Source of the DNA: an uncultured Saprospiraceae bacterium
GTDB lineage: Bacteria > Bacteroidota > Bacteroidia > Chitinophagales > Saprospiraceae
Reading direction: 5' to 3'
DNA: 43,575 bases
Assembly: GCA_947311105.1 (NCBI GenBank)
Contig: CAMZKG010000113.1
Span: 1-43,575 of the forward strand
Of this stretch, positions 27,411 through 36,470 are shown piece by piece. Within the stretch, counting starts at the first letter, position 1; every line of letters begins with the position of its first letter. The translations under genes were made by a program, and so were the position numbers. A model generated the notes under the pieces. That model worked only from the letters and a program-made list of their open reading frames with translations. It did no database searches and was not told the origin of the DNA.

Positions 27411-28961
27411 TTGATAAAAATGGAGAAAAATCGTATGAAATTGTTTCAAAAAATAGAAAATCATCTTGGTATAGGGCTGTTTTCTATTTTTTTGGTCATT
27501 GGGTTGCTGACTTATCAACAGTATGGGCTTACATGGGATGCAGATGCGCAGCGAGAGATTGGACAGAAAAATTATGCCTATGTATTTGAAGGAGGCGAAG
27601 GTGGCTGGGAAAACTGGCAGAACAAGGATTATGGAGCTATTTTTGAGTTGCCGTTGTATTATTCGGAGCAGTTATTTGGCCTAACAGATACACAAGATAT
27701 CTTTCGTTTTAGGCATTTTGCCGTACATTTTTTCTTTTTGATTGGTGCATTTTTCTTTTTTAAATTGGTGGATTTATTGTATGATAATAAGCTTTTGGCA
27801 GCGATAGGCTTCCTGATGTTGGTGTTGCATCCAAGAATTTATGGACATTCTTTTTTTAATACCAAAGATTTATCCTTTTTGTCTATGTTTATTATTGCTA
27901 TATACCAAACCGCAGTGGCTTTTCGTCGCAAGACCATATGGAATGCTGTTTTGCTTGGTATAGCTATTGCTTTGGTCGTGAATATGCGAATACTGGGCAT
28001 TATGATACCGGCGCTTGTTTTTGTCATGTTGGCGATTGATTTTATCCAGGAGCATCAAACAAAGGTTAATTTGCTGTTTGGAGGGGTCATCGCATTGGTC
28101 TCTTCTTTGTTGCTATATGCGATATGGCCCTATTTGTGGGGCGATCCTTTCGGAAATTTTCAAAGAATCTTTGAAAATATGTCCAAGTTTCGTTGGAATG
28201 GTAGTGTGTTGTTCAATGGAGATAAGATTCAATCTACGGATTTGCCTTGGACTTATGAGCTGACTTGGTTCGGGATAACGACACCGATACTGTACTTAAT
28301 TGTAGGGATTTGTTCCATCCTTTTACTTGCTTTTCGGGTTTTGAAGATGCCCCAAATTTTTATTAAGAATAATTTAGAAAGGAATAATATTATTTTTGCA
28401 GCGACTTTTTTTGGACCAGTGTTTATGATTATTTTGCTGCATTCAGTGGTGTATGATGGTTGGCGTCATTTGTTCTTTATCTACCCTTCTTTTATACTGT
28501 TGGGTATTTATGGCTTGAATTTTTTGTTTGAAAAGCATTATGAAAAATGGGTTGTAGGCGTTTTTCTAATTGTTTTTTCTTTTGTTGGTTGGTCAATCAT
28601 TCAAGCATTTCCTAATGAGCATGTACTTTTTAATCGTATTGTTACTGGTGAGCGCGATGACTCTGTACGAAAACGGTTCGAATTAGATTATTGGGGTGTG
28701 TCTTATAAGCAAGCTTTAGAGTATCTTTTAGCAATAGATTCGGCAAGTGAAATTTTGGTCTCAGTGGCAAATTATCCGGGTAAAAGTAATATTGCGACCT
28801 TGTCAAAAAGTCAGCGGAAAAGGATTCGGTTTGTCTCAAAAGATGAAGCGACTTATTTTATTACTAATTTTAGATATCATCCAGCAAACTATCCATATAC
28901 ATCAATTCATAAGATTAAAGTTGGTGGAAATACTATTAATGAAATCTTTAAATTAAAGTAA
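27411..28961 (+). CDS. Polytopic membrane glycosyltransferase (GT39/ArnT-like)
   Basis: Many TM segments; TWDADAQREIGQ; HPRIYGHSFFNTKDLSFLSMF. Confidence 0.7.
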   Translation: MIKMEKNRMKLFQKIENHLGIGLFSIFLVIGLLTYQQYGLTWDADAQREIGQKNYAYVFEGGEGGWENWQNKDYGAIFELPLYYSEQLFGLTDTQDIFRFRHFAVHFFFLIGAFFFFKLVDLLYDNKLLAAIGFLMLVLHPRIYGHSFFNTKDLSFLSMFIIAIYQTAVAFRRKTIWNAVLLGIAIALVVNMRILGIMIPALVFVMLAIDFIQEHQTKVNLLFGGVIALVSSLLLYAIWPYLWGDPFGNFQRIFENMSKFRWNGSVLFNGDKIQSTDLPWTYELTWFGITTPILYLIVGICSILLLAFRVLKMPQIFIKNNLERNNIIFAATFFGPVFMIILLHSVVYDGWRHLFFIYPSFILLGIYGLNFLFEKHYEKWVVGVFLIVFSFVGWSIIQAFPNEHVLFNRIVTGERDDSVRKRFELDYWGVSYKQALEYLLAIDSASEILVSVANYPGKSNIATLSKSQRKRIRFVSKDEATYFITNFRYHPANYPYTSIHKIKVGGNTINEIFKLK

Positions 28962-28962
28962 G

Positions 28963-29700
28963 GTGAGTATGAAATTTGAACTATGTATTGTTATTCCTTG
29001 CTATAATGAAGCGAAGTTTTTTAGGACGAGAGATTATTTACAATATATTGATAATCATCCATTTACGTTGATTTGTTTTGTGGATGATGGGTCTTCTGAC
29101 AATACGTTGGGCGTTCTGAAAAGTATTCAAATTAAATTTCCCTATAGGGTCGATGTCGTTACTTACAAGAAAAATAAAGGCAAAGCAGATGCGGTTTATA
29201 TGGGGATGAATTATTGTAATACGCATTATGATTTTGTAAATATTGCTTACTTGGATGCAGATTTGGCGGTATCTCTGGAAGAGTGTACAGGTTTGGTGAA
29301 TTATCTGGATGAGAATATTGAGTTTGTATTTGGGTCGCGAATTCAACGAATTGGTTCAACGATTGAAAGAAAGACATCTCGATTTTTGATTGGTCGAGTA
29401 ATTGCGACGGTTATTTCTCAAGTGTTGGATTTGCGTGTGTATGATACACAGTGTGGATGTAAGGTGTTTAGTCACTCCTTGAGTCAACAGGTTTTTACGG
29501 AGCGTTTTATTTCTAAGTGGTTGTTTGATGTTGAGATTTTCTTTCGGATTATTAAAATATATAGCCACGATGAAGTATTGAATAAAATGCTAGAAGTCCC
29601 CTTGGTTCGATGGGTTGATGCAGGTGATTCTAAAGTAAGGTTGAGCTATTTTTATAAACTATGGATCGATTTGTATAAGATACGGAAGGCATATCGTTGA
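28963..29700 (+). CDS. Family 2 glycosyltransferase (dolichyl/polyprenyl-phosphate sugar synthase-like)
   Basis: CIVIPCYNEAKFF; FVDDGSSDNTLGVL; KNKGKADAVYMGM; AYLDADLAVSLEE; DTQCGCKVFSH. Confidence 0.9.
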   Translation: MSMKFELCIVIPCYNEAKFFRTRDYLQYIDNHPFTLICFVDDGSSDNTLGVLKSIQIKFPYRVDVVTYKKNKGKADAVYMGMNYCNTHYDFVNIAYLDADLAVSLEECTGLVNYLDENIEFVFGSRIQRIGSTIERKTSRFLIGRVIATVISQVLDLRVYDTQCGCKVFSHSLSQQVFTERFISKWLFDVEIFFRIIKIYSHDEVLNKMLEVPLVRWVDAGDSKVRLSYFYKLWIDLYKIRKAYR

Positions 29701-29850
29701 TTGTGTTGCGGATAACCGCTTGCGAGTTAATGAAGAGATGGTGAATTAGGCGATTACCATCTTTTGGTTATTTTCAGGGAGTTGTGGTGAAATTATATTT
29801 ATTTAGGATTTTAATGTATTTTGCACCATCTTTTAAAAAAAAACAAATTG

Positions 29851-31392
29851 ATGAAACTCCTAAGCTCTTTCTTTCTTGGCGTACTTTTATTCTCGGCTTC
29901 TTGTACGGGCTTCCAAAAAAGCGCTAAGTCACACGATGACAATCAGTTAGACTTTACAATCCTAGCGATGAATGATGTATATGAGATTAGTGCGCTAGGC
30001 GGTGGGACAGTTGGGGGGATGGCACGAGTGGCGACCATCCGCAAAGAATTGTTGAAAGAAAATGCCAATATGTTTACGCTTCATGCAGGCGATTGCCTGA
30101 ATCCATCTCTTTTGGGCAACCTAAAATACGAAGGGAAAAAAATCAAAGGTCGCCAGATGGTGGAAGTGATGAACCAAGCAGGGATAGATTGGATGGTGCC
30201 GGGTAATCACGAGTTTGATCTGAAAAGGCATGAATTACAAGCTCGGATTAACGAGTCTAATTTTAATTGGATTGTAGCAAATGCCCAGGAGAATTTAGAC
30301 GATGGACAAAAGAAACCTTTTCATAAGGATTTGCCGCAAGGCGATAAAAACTATTTTCCTAGATATACGGAGTGGGATGTGGTGGATTCGGATGGTACCA
30401 AAATTCGGCTCGGTATTGTGGCGGTGACAATCCCTTTTGATGTTAAAAAATATGCGACTATTTCGGATCCTTTTGTGGCTGTAGGGGAGGTGTTGAAGGA
30501 GATGGGAGATTGTGATGTGGTTATTGGGTTGACGCACTTGAACTGGAAGGACGATGTGAAGTTGGCTAATATGTATCCGCAAATAGATTTAATTGTCGGT
30601 GGTCATGACCATTATAATATGCTCAAAAAAACCAACCATGCCAATGTGACGAAGGCTGATGCGAATGCACGGACGGTTTATGTACACCGTTTTCATGTGG
30701 ATAAAAAGACGCATCAAGTAACCATTTCTTCAAAGCTTAAAAATATGGATACTTCAGTAGAGTTTGAGCCGCTTACGCAAAAAATAGTAGATAAGTGGGA
30801 GGCTATAGGTAAGGAAGCGGTGAAATCTGCAGGGATAGATCCCACAAAAGTAATTACTACATTAAAGCGTCCTTTGGATGGTCGAGAGATTGCTATTCGT
30901 GATCACGCTACGGGGCTTGGAGTGATGATTGCTAAGTCGATGCTGGCGGCAACGGAGCAGGGAGCTACTTGCGCTTTTTTTAATAGTGGTTCGGTGCGGC
31001 TAGATGACTATTTGGAGGGGGATATTACCGGGACGGATATTATGCGAGCTTTGCCCTACGGTGGACCCATTTTTGATATTGAGCTGGAAGGTGGTCTGCT
31101 AAAACAGGTGCTTGATGCAGGAAAAGCCAACCAAGGCAAAGGGGGCTATTTGCAACTCGCCAAGATCTCTTTTGACGACAAAGAGCAAAGGTGGTATGTG
31201 GACGGTAAACCTTTAGAAACGAATAAAAAATATCGCGCTGTGGCTACGGGGTTTCTCTTGCAGGGGCGAGAAGGTGGGCTAGAGTTTTTGAATAAAAAGA
31301 ACCCAGGCTTAACGATTTTTGAGCATGGTGATGACTCGATTTTGGCAGATATACGGTTGGCTTTGGCGGAGTATATGGAGCAAAAAAACTAA
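29851..31392 (+). CDS. 5'-nucleotidase/metallophosphatase lipoprotein (UshA-like)
   Basis: Lipobox LLFSASC; LAMNDVYEI; THAGDCLNPS-like; VPGNHEFDL; IGLTHLNWKDD; VGGHDHYN; FFNSGSVRLDDYLEGDITGTDIMRALPYGGPIF. Confidence 0.92.
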   Translation: MKLLSSFFLGVLLFSASCTGFQKSAKSHDDNQLDFTILAMNDVYEISALGGGTVGGMARVATIRKELLKENANMFTLHAGDCLNPSLLGNLKYEGKKIKGRQMVEVMNQAGIDWMVPGNHEFDLKRHELQARINESNFNWIVANAQENLDDGQKKPFHKDLPQGDKNYFPRYTEWDVVDSDGTKIRLGIVAVTIPFDVKKYATISDPFVAVGEVLKEMGDCDVVIGLTHLNWKDDVKLANMYPQIDLIVGGHDHYNMLKKTNHANVTKADANARTVYVHRFHVDKKTHQVTISSKLKNMDTSVEFEPLTQKIVDKWEAIGKEAVKSAGIDPTKVITTLKRPLDGREIAIRDHATGLGVMIAKSMLAATEQGATCAFFNSGSVRLDDYLEGDITGTDIMRALPYGGPIFDIELEGGLLKQVLDAGKANQGKGGYLQLAKISFDDKEQRWYVDGKPLETNKKYRAVATGFLLQGREGGLEFLNKKNPGLTIFEHGDDSILADIRLALAEYMEQKN

Positions 31393-31413
31393 CTACATTA
31401 GTGCTCTACGGCT

Positions 31414-32709
31414 TCAGGTAGATTGGTCGCTTGTTAAATACTCGTTGCTTTTTACCTTACAAGTAAGAACCGTAAAGTCGTCAGGAAAAGGTAAGTTTCC
31501 TTTAAACTCTTGGACGTATTGAAAAAGCGAATCGTTGAACTCTTTAGAAGATAGAAGAAAGTTTATGTTGGTAAAATGAATCAATTTGTCTTCGGTGAGA
31601 TATTGACCTTCATTATTGGTCAAGTCCGTTACACCATCAGTGAAGCTGAAGATAAGGCTCGTTTCGTCGATGGTTTCTTCTCCAATTTGGACAAAGGGAA
31701 GCTCTTCGGTAGCACCCAGAATCAAGCAGCCTTTACGTAAGGTTTTTGTACGATTTGCTTGCGCAAAAATAGGAGGAATGTGTCCTGCATTTACGTAAGT
31801 TAGCTTGGATTGAGCTAAGTCAATAATACCGATAAAAAAAGTAATGAATCGCTCTCCTTTGGTCACCTGGAAAATACTATGGTTTAGTGTGAAGACTAAT
31901 TCTTTAAGCGTAGATTTTTGAAAAATAAGCCCCCTTAGCACCGCTTGAAAATTAGCCATAAGTAGCGCAGCGCTTATGCCTTTGCCTGCAACGTCCGCAA
32001 TACAAAAAGCAAAACGATTGTCGTCTAAAGGAAAATAATCATAGTAGTCTCCCCCCACTTGAGAGTGTTGTCGGTAGATTTTAGAGAGCTCAAAGTTTTT
32101 TTTGTTGGGTAGGTTCTTTGGGAGCAGCATCTCTTGAATTTCGGTGGCTAGTTGAAATTCTTTTTGGATGAGCTCCTGTTCTAATTTAGCTCTAAATAGC
32201 CGTTTATTTTCTAAGGCAACAGCAATAAAATTGGTAATTGCTGTAATGACTTGTATTTTGTCGTAAGTACTTTCATTTTCTTCCATGCCACCTAGAAAGG
32301 CACATGCAATGGGTTGGTTTTTGTGTCGGACAGGAATGGCAAAATCAAATTGATCCAAGAAGGGGTGCGTCCCTTTTTTGATTTTTGCGGGCTCTTTAAA
32401 TTTTATGGACAGAGGGGGGTAATCAACACCAGTTTCGGTGCTGATGTTTTTTTGGGTCGCAATTTCCCATTTATTGTTAGACATTATGCAAAGTGCCAGC
32501 TTTGGAATGGCTAAGTCCCAAGTGATAAAAGAGCGATACATGGCATATAGTCCCTGCTCATTGACGTTGTTGTTGATGGCTTGGGTAATGGCTAGGAGAC
32601 TATTCATCTGCAACTTCTTAAGGTGCAGCTCATGTTCTAGCTGGTCGATTCGGGAACCCGCAGGATATATTTTGGGCGATTTTTCCATTTCAAGGGTGAA
32701 TGTACACAA
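31414..32709 (-). CDS. PP2C/SpoIIE-family serine phosphatase with GAF-like sensory region
   Basis: LATEIQEMLLPKNLP; YRQHSQVGGDYYDYFPLDDNRFAFCIADVAGKGISAALLMANFQAVLR; FTDGVTDLTN. Confidence 0.92.
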   Translation of the reverse strand: MCTFTLEMEKSPKIYPAGSRIDQLEHELHLKKLQMNSLLAITQAINNNVNEQGLYAMYRSFITWDLAIPKLALCIMSNNKWEIATQKNISTETGVDYPPLSIKFKEPAKIKKGTHPFLDQFDFAIPVRHKNQPIACAFLGGMEENESTYDKIQVITAITNFIAVALENKRLFRAKLEQELIQKEFQLATEIQEMLLPKNLPNKKNFELSKIYRQHSQVGGDYYDYFPLDDNRFAFCIADVAGKGISAALLMANFQAVLRGLIFQKSTLKELVFTLNHSIFQVTKGERFITFFIGIIDLAQSKLTYVNAGHIPPIFAQANRTKTLRKGCLILGATEELPFVQIGEETIDETSLIFSFTDGVTDLTNNEGQYLTEDKLIHFTNINFLLSSKEFNDSLFQYVQEFKGNLPFPDDFTVLTCKVKSNEYLTSDQST

Positions 32710-32740
32710 AATCCTTGAAATGACTATAATGGTAAGGTCG

Positions 32741-32777
32741 AAAAAAAAGGCGAACTAACAAAAAATGTCAGTCCGCC
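32741..32777 (-). terminator. Rho-independent terminator (12-bp stem including G.U pairs, U8 tail)
   Basis: Minus strand GGCGGACTGACA-TTTTT-TGTTAGTTCGCC-TTTTTTTT. Confidence 0.8.
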
Positions 32778-32913
32778 CGGAAACAATGTAAATCAAACCG
32801 CTTCTTTTGCGGTAAACCGCTTTATCTTCAGTTTGCTTTTGTCTATTTCAAAAGCATTGGTAGTTTTAGTTTCGCTCCGATTTTTAGTGGCAATTTCTCC
32901 CTTGCCATCTTTG
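32741..32913 (-). ncRNA. Candidate ~170-nt small RNA or small-protein transcript
   Basis: Bounded by promoter TTTG-N18-TATATTTG and a terminator; contains GCGGTTTACCGC hairpin; only a 21-aa ATG ORF (MAREKLPLKIGAKLKLPMLLK). Confidence 0.5.
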
Positions 32914-32919
32914 CTGATA

Positions 32920-32949
32920 CAAATATAAATGAAAATTTATTTTTTCAAA
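32920..32949 (-). promoter_or_regulatory. Bacteroidota promoter TTTG-N18-TATATTTG
   Basis: Plus-strand CAAATATA 32920-32927 and CAAA 32946-32949. Confidence 0.7.
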
Positions 32950-32954
32950 CTCAA

Positions 32955-33061
32955 AGTTTTCCACATTGTGTGGAAAACTATATTAAATGGCTATAAATCA
33001 ATGGTTTATAAATATTAATTACTTTTCCACATTGTGGAAAACCTTGATTTTTTGTGGAAAT
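32955..33061. promoter_or_regulatory. Cluster of five DnaA-box-like sites (TTTTCCACA / TGTGGAAAW) in two palindromes plus a single site
   Basis: 32957-32965, 32969-32977, 33023-33031, 33033-33041, 33053-33061; AT-rich spacer between palindromes. Confidence 0.6.
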
Positions 33062-33133
33062 GATGTGGAGAAGTGGTGAAAAATTGGGAAATAAGGTGTG
33101 GGTAAGGTTTTTGATTGGAGCGCAATCATATAG

Positions 33134-33443
33134 CATCAGAGCCATAAGATATATGCCCAAAAGCTGGCCCAACGACTCAATGGCATAACTCCACAAAAGG
33201 CTTTTGCCATTGGCATCAATGAAAAATGGGGGTCAGGTAAGTCTTCCTTCTTGAGGCTTAGCTTTCAACACTTATGGCGGTCAACAAAAATTTGAAGCTG
33301 AGATTATTGACAATAAAGACCTAAAAGGTAAAGAAATAGAAGAATTTAGGAGCTTCTACGAAAAATGCAAGGCTTGTCACTTTGGTCACATACCCTACAA
33401 CTTCCAATACCTTAATCCATTACAATTTTCGAAGAGTCACTAA
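33134..33443 (+). pseudogene. Remnant of KAP-family P-loop NTPase joined to an unrelated-frame C-terminal fragment
   Basis: HKIYAQKLAQRLNGITPQKAFAIGINEKWGSGKSSFLRL (Walker A); then +1 frame GLAFNTYGGQQKFEAEIIDNKDLKGKEIEEFRSFYEKCKACHFGHIPYNFQYLNPLQFSKSH*. Confidence 0.7.
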
Positions 33444-33536
33444 TTTTCCAAAGAACAATCTATTTCACCTGGCTTGACGGCTCTCTACGTTGAACCAGAA
33501 TACCTTCAGGGGGTTATTCTCCCATCGTTCCACAAC

Positions 33537-33568
33537 AAAAAAAAGACTTGCCAACGGCAAGCCTTTTT
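33537..33568 (-). terminator. Terminator of rny
   Basis: Minus strand AAAAAGGCTTGCC-GTT-GGCAAGTCTTTTTTTT. Confidence 0.8.
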
Positions 33569-33592
33569 CACGTTTTCCCTGCAAAGGGTCAA

Positions 33593-35272
33593 TTATCTAG
33601 CATACGAAACTGCCCGTTTTTCTCGGATAACAGTCACGCGTATTTGTCCTGGATATTGCATTTCATCTTGAATTTGTTGAGAGATGGCGAAAGCCAAATC
33701 ATCGGCACGTTGATCCGTTACTTTTTCAGATTCTACGATGACCCGTAGCTCACGCCCTGCCTGCATTGCGAAAGCTTTTTGAACGCCTTCATAAGACAGC
33801 GCCAACTCTTCCAAGTCGGTGATACGCTTCATATATCCTTCGACCATCTCACGACGCGCACCAGGTCTAGCTCCCGAAATAGAATCACAGGCTTGTGTGA
33901 TCGGCGCTAGAATATTATTCATTTCCATCTCATCGTGGTGAGCTCCAACGGCATTGCAAATAGCTGGGTGCTCCTTATACTTTTTACAAAGCTCATACCC
34001 AAATAGCGCATGAGACAACTCACTTTCTTCTTCTGCTACTTTGCCTATGTCATGCAACAAACCTGCACGTTTGGCCATTTTTACTTTTTTGGCAGACATC
34101 CCTAGCTCTGCCGCCATCATCGCCGACAAGTTCGCAACTTCGATAGAGTGCTTCAAAAGGTTTTGTCCATACGAAGACCTAAAGCGCATCCGCCCAATCA
34201 TCTTCACCAAATAAGGGTGTAAACCATGAATATCTAAGTCAATAACCGTCCGTTCCCCTATCTCGATAATTTGCTGGGTCAATTCTTTCTTTACTTTCGC
34301 AACGACTTCTTCAATACGCCCTGGGTGCATCCGTCCATCCGCAACCAAACGTTGCAAGGACAAACGCGCTATTTCTCGACGAATCGGGTCGTAACTAGAG
34401 ATAACCACTGCTTCGGGCGTATCATCCACCACGAGTTCCACGCCCGTAGCACTCTCCAATGAGCGAATATTACGCCCTTCACGACCGATGATTTGTCCTT
34501 TAATTTCGTCTGACTCCAACTTAAATACCGACACCGTGTTTTCGATGGTAAATTCAGACGCCATTCTTTGAATGGTTTGAATCACAATCTTCTTGGCTTC
34601 TTTATTAGCGGTAACTTTAGCCCCTTCGATAGCATCTTTTACGATGGACATGGCTTCTGTCTCAGACTTCGCTTTCACGGCATCAAGGATTTGTGATTTT
34701 GCTTCGCTCTGTGTCAAGCCAGAGATAGATTCTAGCTTACGAATACGCTCTTCGTTGGCTTTCTCCAGTTTTTCTCTTTTTTCGGCAACAATTTTTTGTT
34801 GCTTCTCAAGAGTCGTGCGGAGTGCTTTGATTTCTTTTTCTCGTTGCTCTAGCTCTGACCGATCATCTTCAATCTCATCGCGTTCTTCTTGAAGAGCAGC
34901 CTGCTTGCCTTCCCATTCACTTTCCAGTTTTTTCAGCTCAATTAATCTTTCCTTAAGCTCTAATTTTTGCTGGACTTTGTACTCTTGGTACTCAATTTTT
35001 AGCTTTGAATACTTGGCTCGCGCTTCTTCAATTTTCTTTTGCTTGATTTTTTCGTTATACGCTTCGGCTTTCGCCATCACTTTTTCCTTCTGCGTATTAG
35101 CTTCATCGACAATTTGTTTGGCGGTCAATTTAGCTTCTTTAATCATCAAATCAGACTTGGCATTAATCTCTTGGATTTTGCCTTCATTAATTTTTCCAAA
35201 GATTGATTTTGCACCGAAAAAGCTAATAATAGCACCGATGATCAACCCTAGGACTATAGATATAGGATCCAT
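33593..35272 (-). CDS. rny: Ribonuclease Y
   Basis: N-terminal TM + coiled coil; KH region [54 protein letters not shown] domain [11 protein letters not shown]-terminal [20 protein letters not shown]. Confidence 0.97.
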   Translation of the reverse strand: MDPISIVLGLIIGAIISFFGAKSIFGKINEGKIQEINAKSDLMIKEAKLTAKQIVDEANTQKEKVMAKAEAYNEKIKQKKIEEARAKYSKLKIEYQEYKVQQKLELKERLIELKKLESEWEGKQAALQEERDEIEDDRSELEQREKEIKALRTTLEKQQKIVAEKREKLEKANEERIRKLESISGLTQSEAKSQILDAVKAKSETEAMSIVKDAIEGAKVTANKEAKKIVIQTIQRMASEFTIENTVSVFKLESDEIKGQIIGREGRNIRSLESATGVELVVDDTPEAVVISSYDPIRREIARLSLQRLVADGRMHPGRIEEVVAKVKKELTQQIIEIGERTVIDLDIHGLHPYLVKMIGRMRFRSSYGQNLLKHSIEVANLSAMMAAELGMSAKKVKMAKRAGLLHDIGKVAEEESELSHALFGYELCKKYKEHPAICNAVGAHHDEMEMNNILAPITQACDSISGARPGARREMVEGYMKRITDLEELALSYEGVQKAFAMQAGRELRVIVESEKVTDQRADDLAFAISQQIQDEMQYPGQIRVTVIREKRAVSYAR

Positions 35273-35370
35273 AATTCACTCAATTATTTAGGTTATATAA
35301 TAAAGAGTGCTGCGCCTTGCGGCAAAAGAGAAAGTAATTAATAAGAAAGTCCTACAAAGGAAGGAATGGT

Positions 35371-35652
35371 TTAAGGCTGAACAATCTGCTCAATTTCGGT
35401 CAATAGCTCTTCAATATTGGTGTTAGTCTTTAGACGGTCGCTTTTTTCAGCATCAATCGCATAAGTCAGTAGCAGCATCACGACGCCATCCAACTTATCT
35501 TTTAGTTGATAATCTATCTGAAATTTGTTGAGCTTCTCATTCAAATCTTTAGCAACTTTCTGAATCATCTCTTCTTCAGAAGGGTGCACGCTCAACGGCA
35601 CAAATTTCCCTGCGATATTTAATCTAATCGACTTTAACTCCGAATCTGCCAT
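35371..35652 (-). CDS. zapA: Cell division protein ZapA
   Basis: IRLNIAGKFVPLSVHPSEEEMIQKVAKDLNEKL, about 93 aa. Confidence 0.88.
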   Translation of the reverse strand: MADSELKSIRLNIAGKFVPLSVHPSEEEMIQKVAKDLNEKLNKFQIDYQLKDKLDGVVMLLLTYAIDAEKSDRLKTNTNIEELLTEIEQIVQP

Positions 35653-35655
35653 GGT

Positions 35656-35946
35656 TTATAGTTGTTTAAGCCATGAAATGCTTTTGTCTATCTCCGCAAT
35701 ATACCCTTTCACATCCTTTTTGACAGCTGCCAACTCGGATTTTGAAATACCACAATCTTCTTCCTTTGAAGTATAAGCTCTTTCTATATTGGCACTTCCG
35801 CCATTATCAGCCTCCAACTTCAAAAATTTATTCGCTTTCCTTAAAGATTCATTTTCTCTACGCAACTTTGACAAATCAGCTTGCATTTCTCCCACTTTTA
35901 TTAGGATTTTTTGTAATCTGTCTTGGTAGTCCATTGAAAATTTCAC
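35656..35946 (-). CDS. Small coiled-coil protein upstream of zapA
   Basis: MKFSMDYQDRLQKILIKVGEMQADLSKLRRENESLRKANKFLKLE. Confidence 0.75.
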   Translation of the reverse strand: MKFSMDYQDRLQKILIKVGEMQADLSKLRRENESLRKANKFLKLEADNGGSANIERAYTSKEEDCGISKSELAAVKKDVKGYIAEIDKSISWLKQL

Positions 35947-36205
35947 TTTTTAGAAAATAAAGCAGCGCTTTCGCAAAAAAACGCCTAACTCTTTCGCAAA
36001 TATAGAACTAAACATGGTAATAATCTACAAAGTTGCGAAAAATCTGATTTTTTAATGTTTTCCTTGCTTGCCATTGACAACTCTCCTGCCAATAATCAAC
36101 TCCTGCAACACCGCAAAGGCACAAAGCATTGCTCCCTTTACTCCGCCAATGCTGCCACACACGACATTTTTTTTAAACACATAGAAGCATAGGAGCATGA
36201 TGCTA

Positions 36206-36470
36206 CCTTACCCCGTTATACCGTCATACCGCTACATCCGTCACACCCGCTACACCGCTACACCGCTACACCCGTTACACCCGTTACACCCGTTACACCC
36301 GTCACACCCGTCACACCGCTACACCCGTTACACCCGTCACACCGTTACACCCGTTACACCCGTCATACCGTTACACCCGTTACACCCGCTACACCCGCTA
36401 CACCCGCTACACCGCTACACCGTCACACCCGCTACACCGCTACACCCGCTACACCCGCTACCCCGTCACA
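36206..36470. repeat. ~265-bp minisatellite of ACACCCGYT (9 bp) / ACACCGYT (8 bp) units
   Basis: Long run of cacccgttacacccgctacaccgctacac...; 3' end overlaps the tcdA stop. Confidence 0.95.

Noticed and set aside
34593-35291. Ser-rich antisense ORFs opposite rny
   Set aside because: Shadow of the RNase Y coiled-coil region (Lys/Glu-rich sense strand).
35273-35370. 6S RNA between rny and zapA
   Set aside because: Only 98 bp, and no long-range 5'/3' pairing or bubble structure seen.
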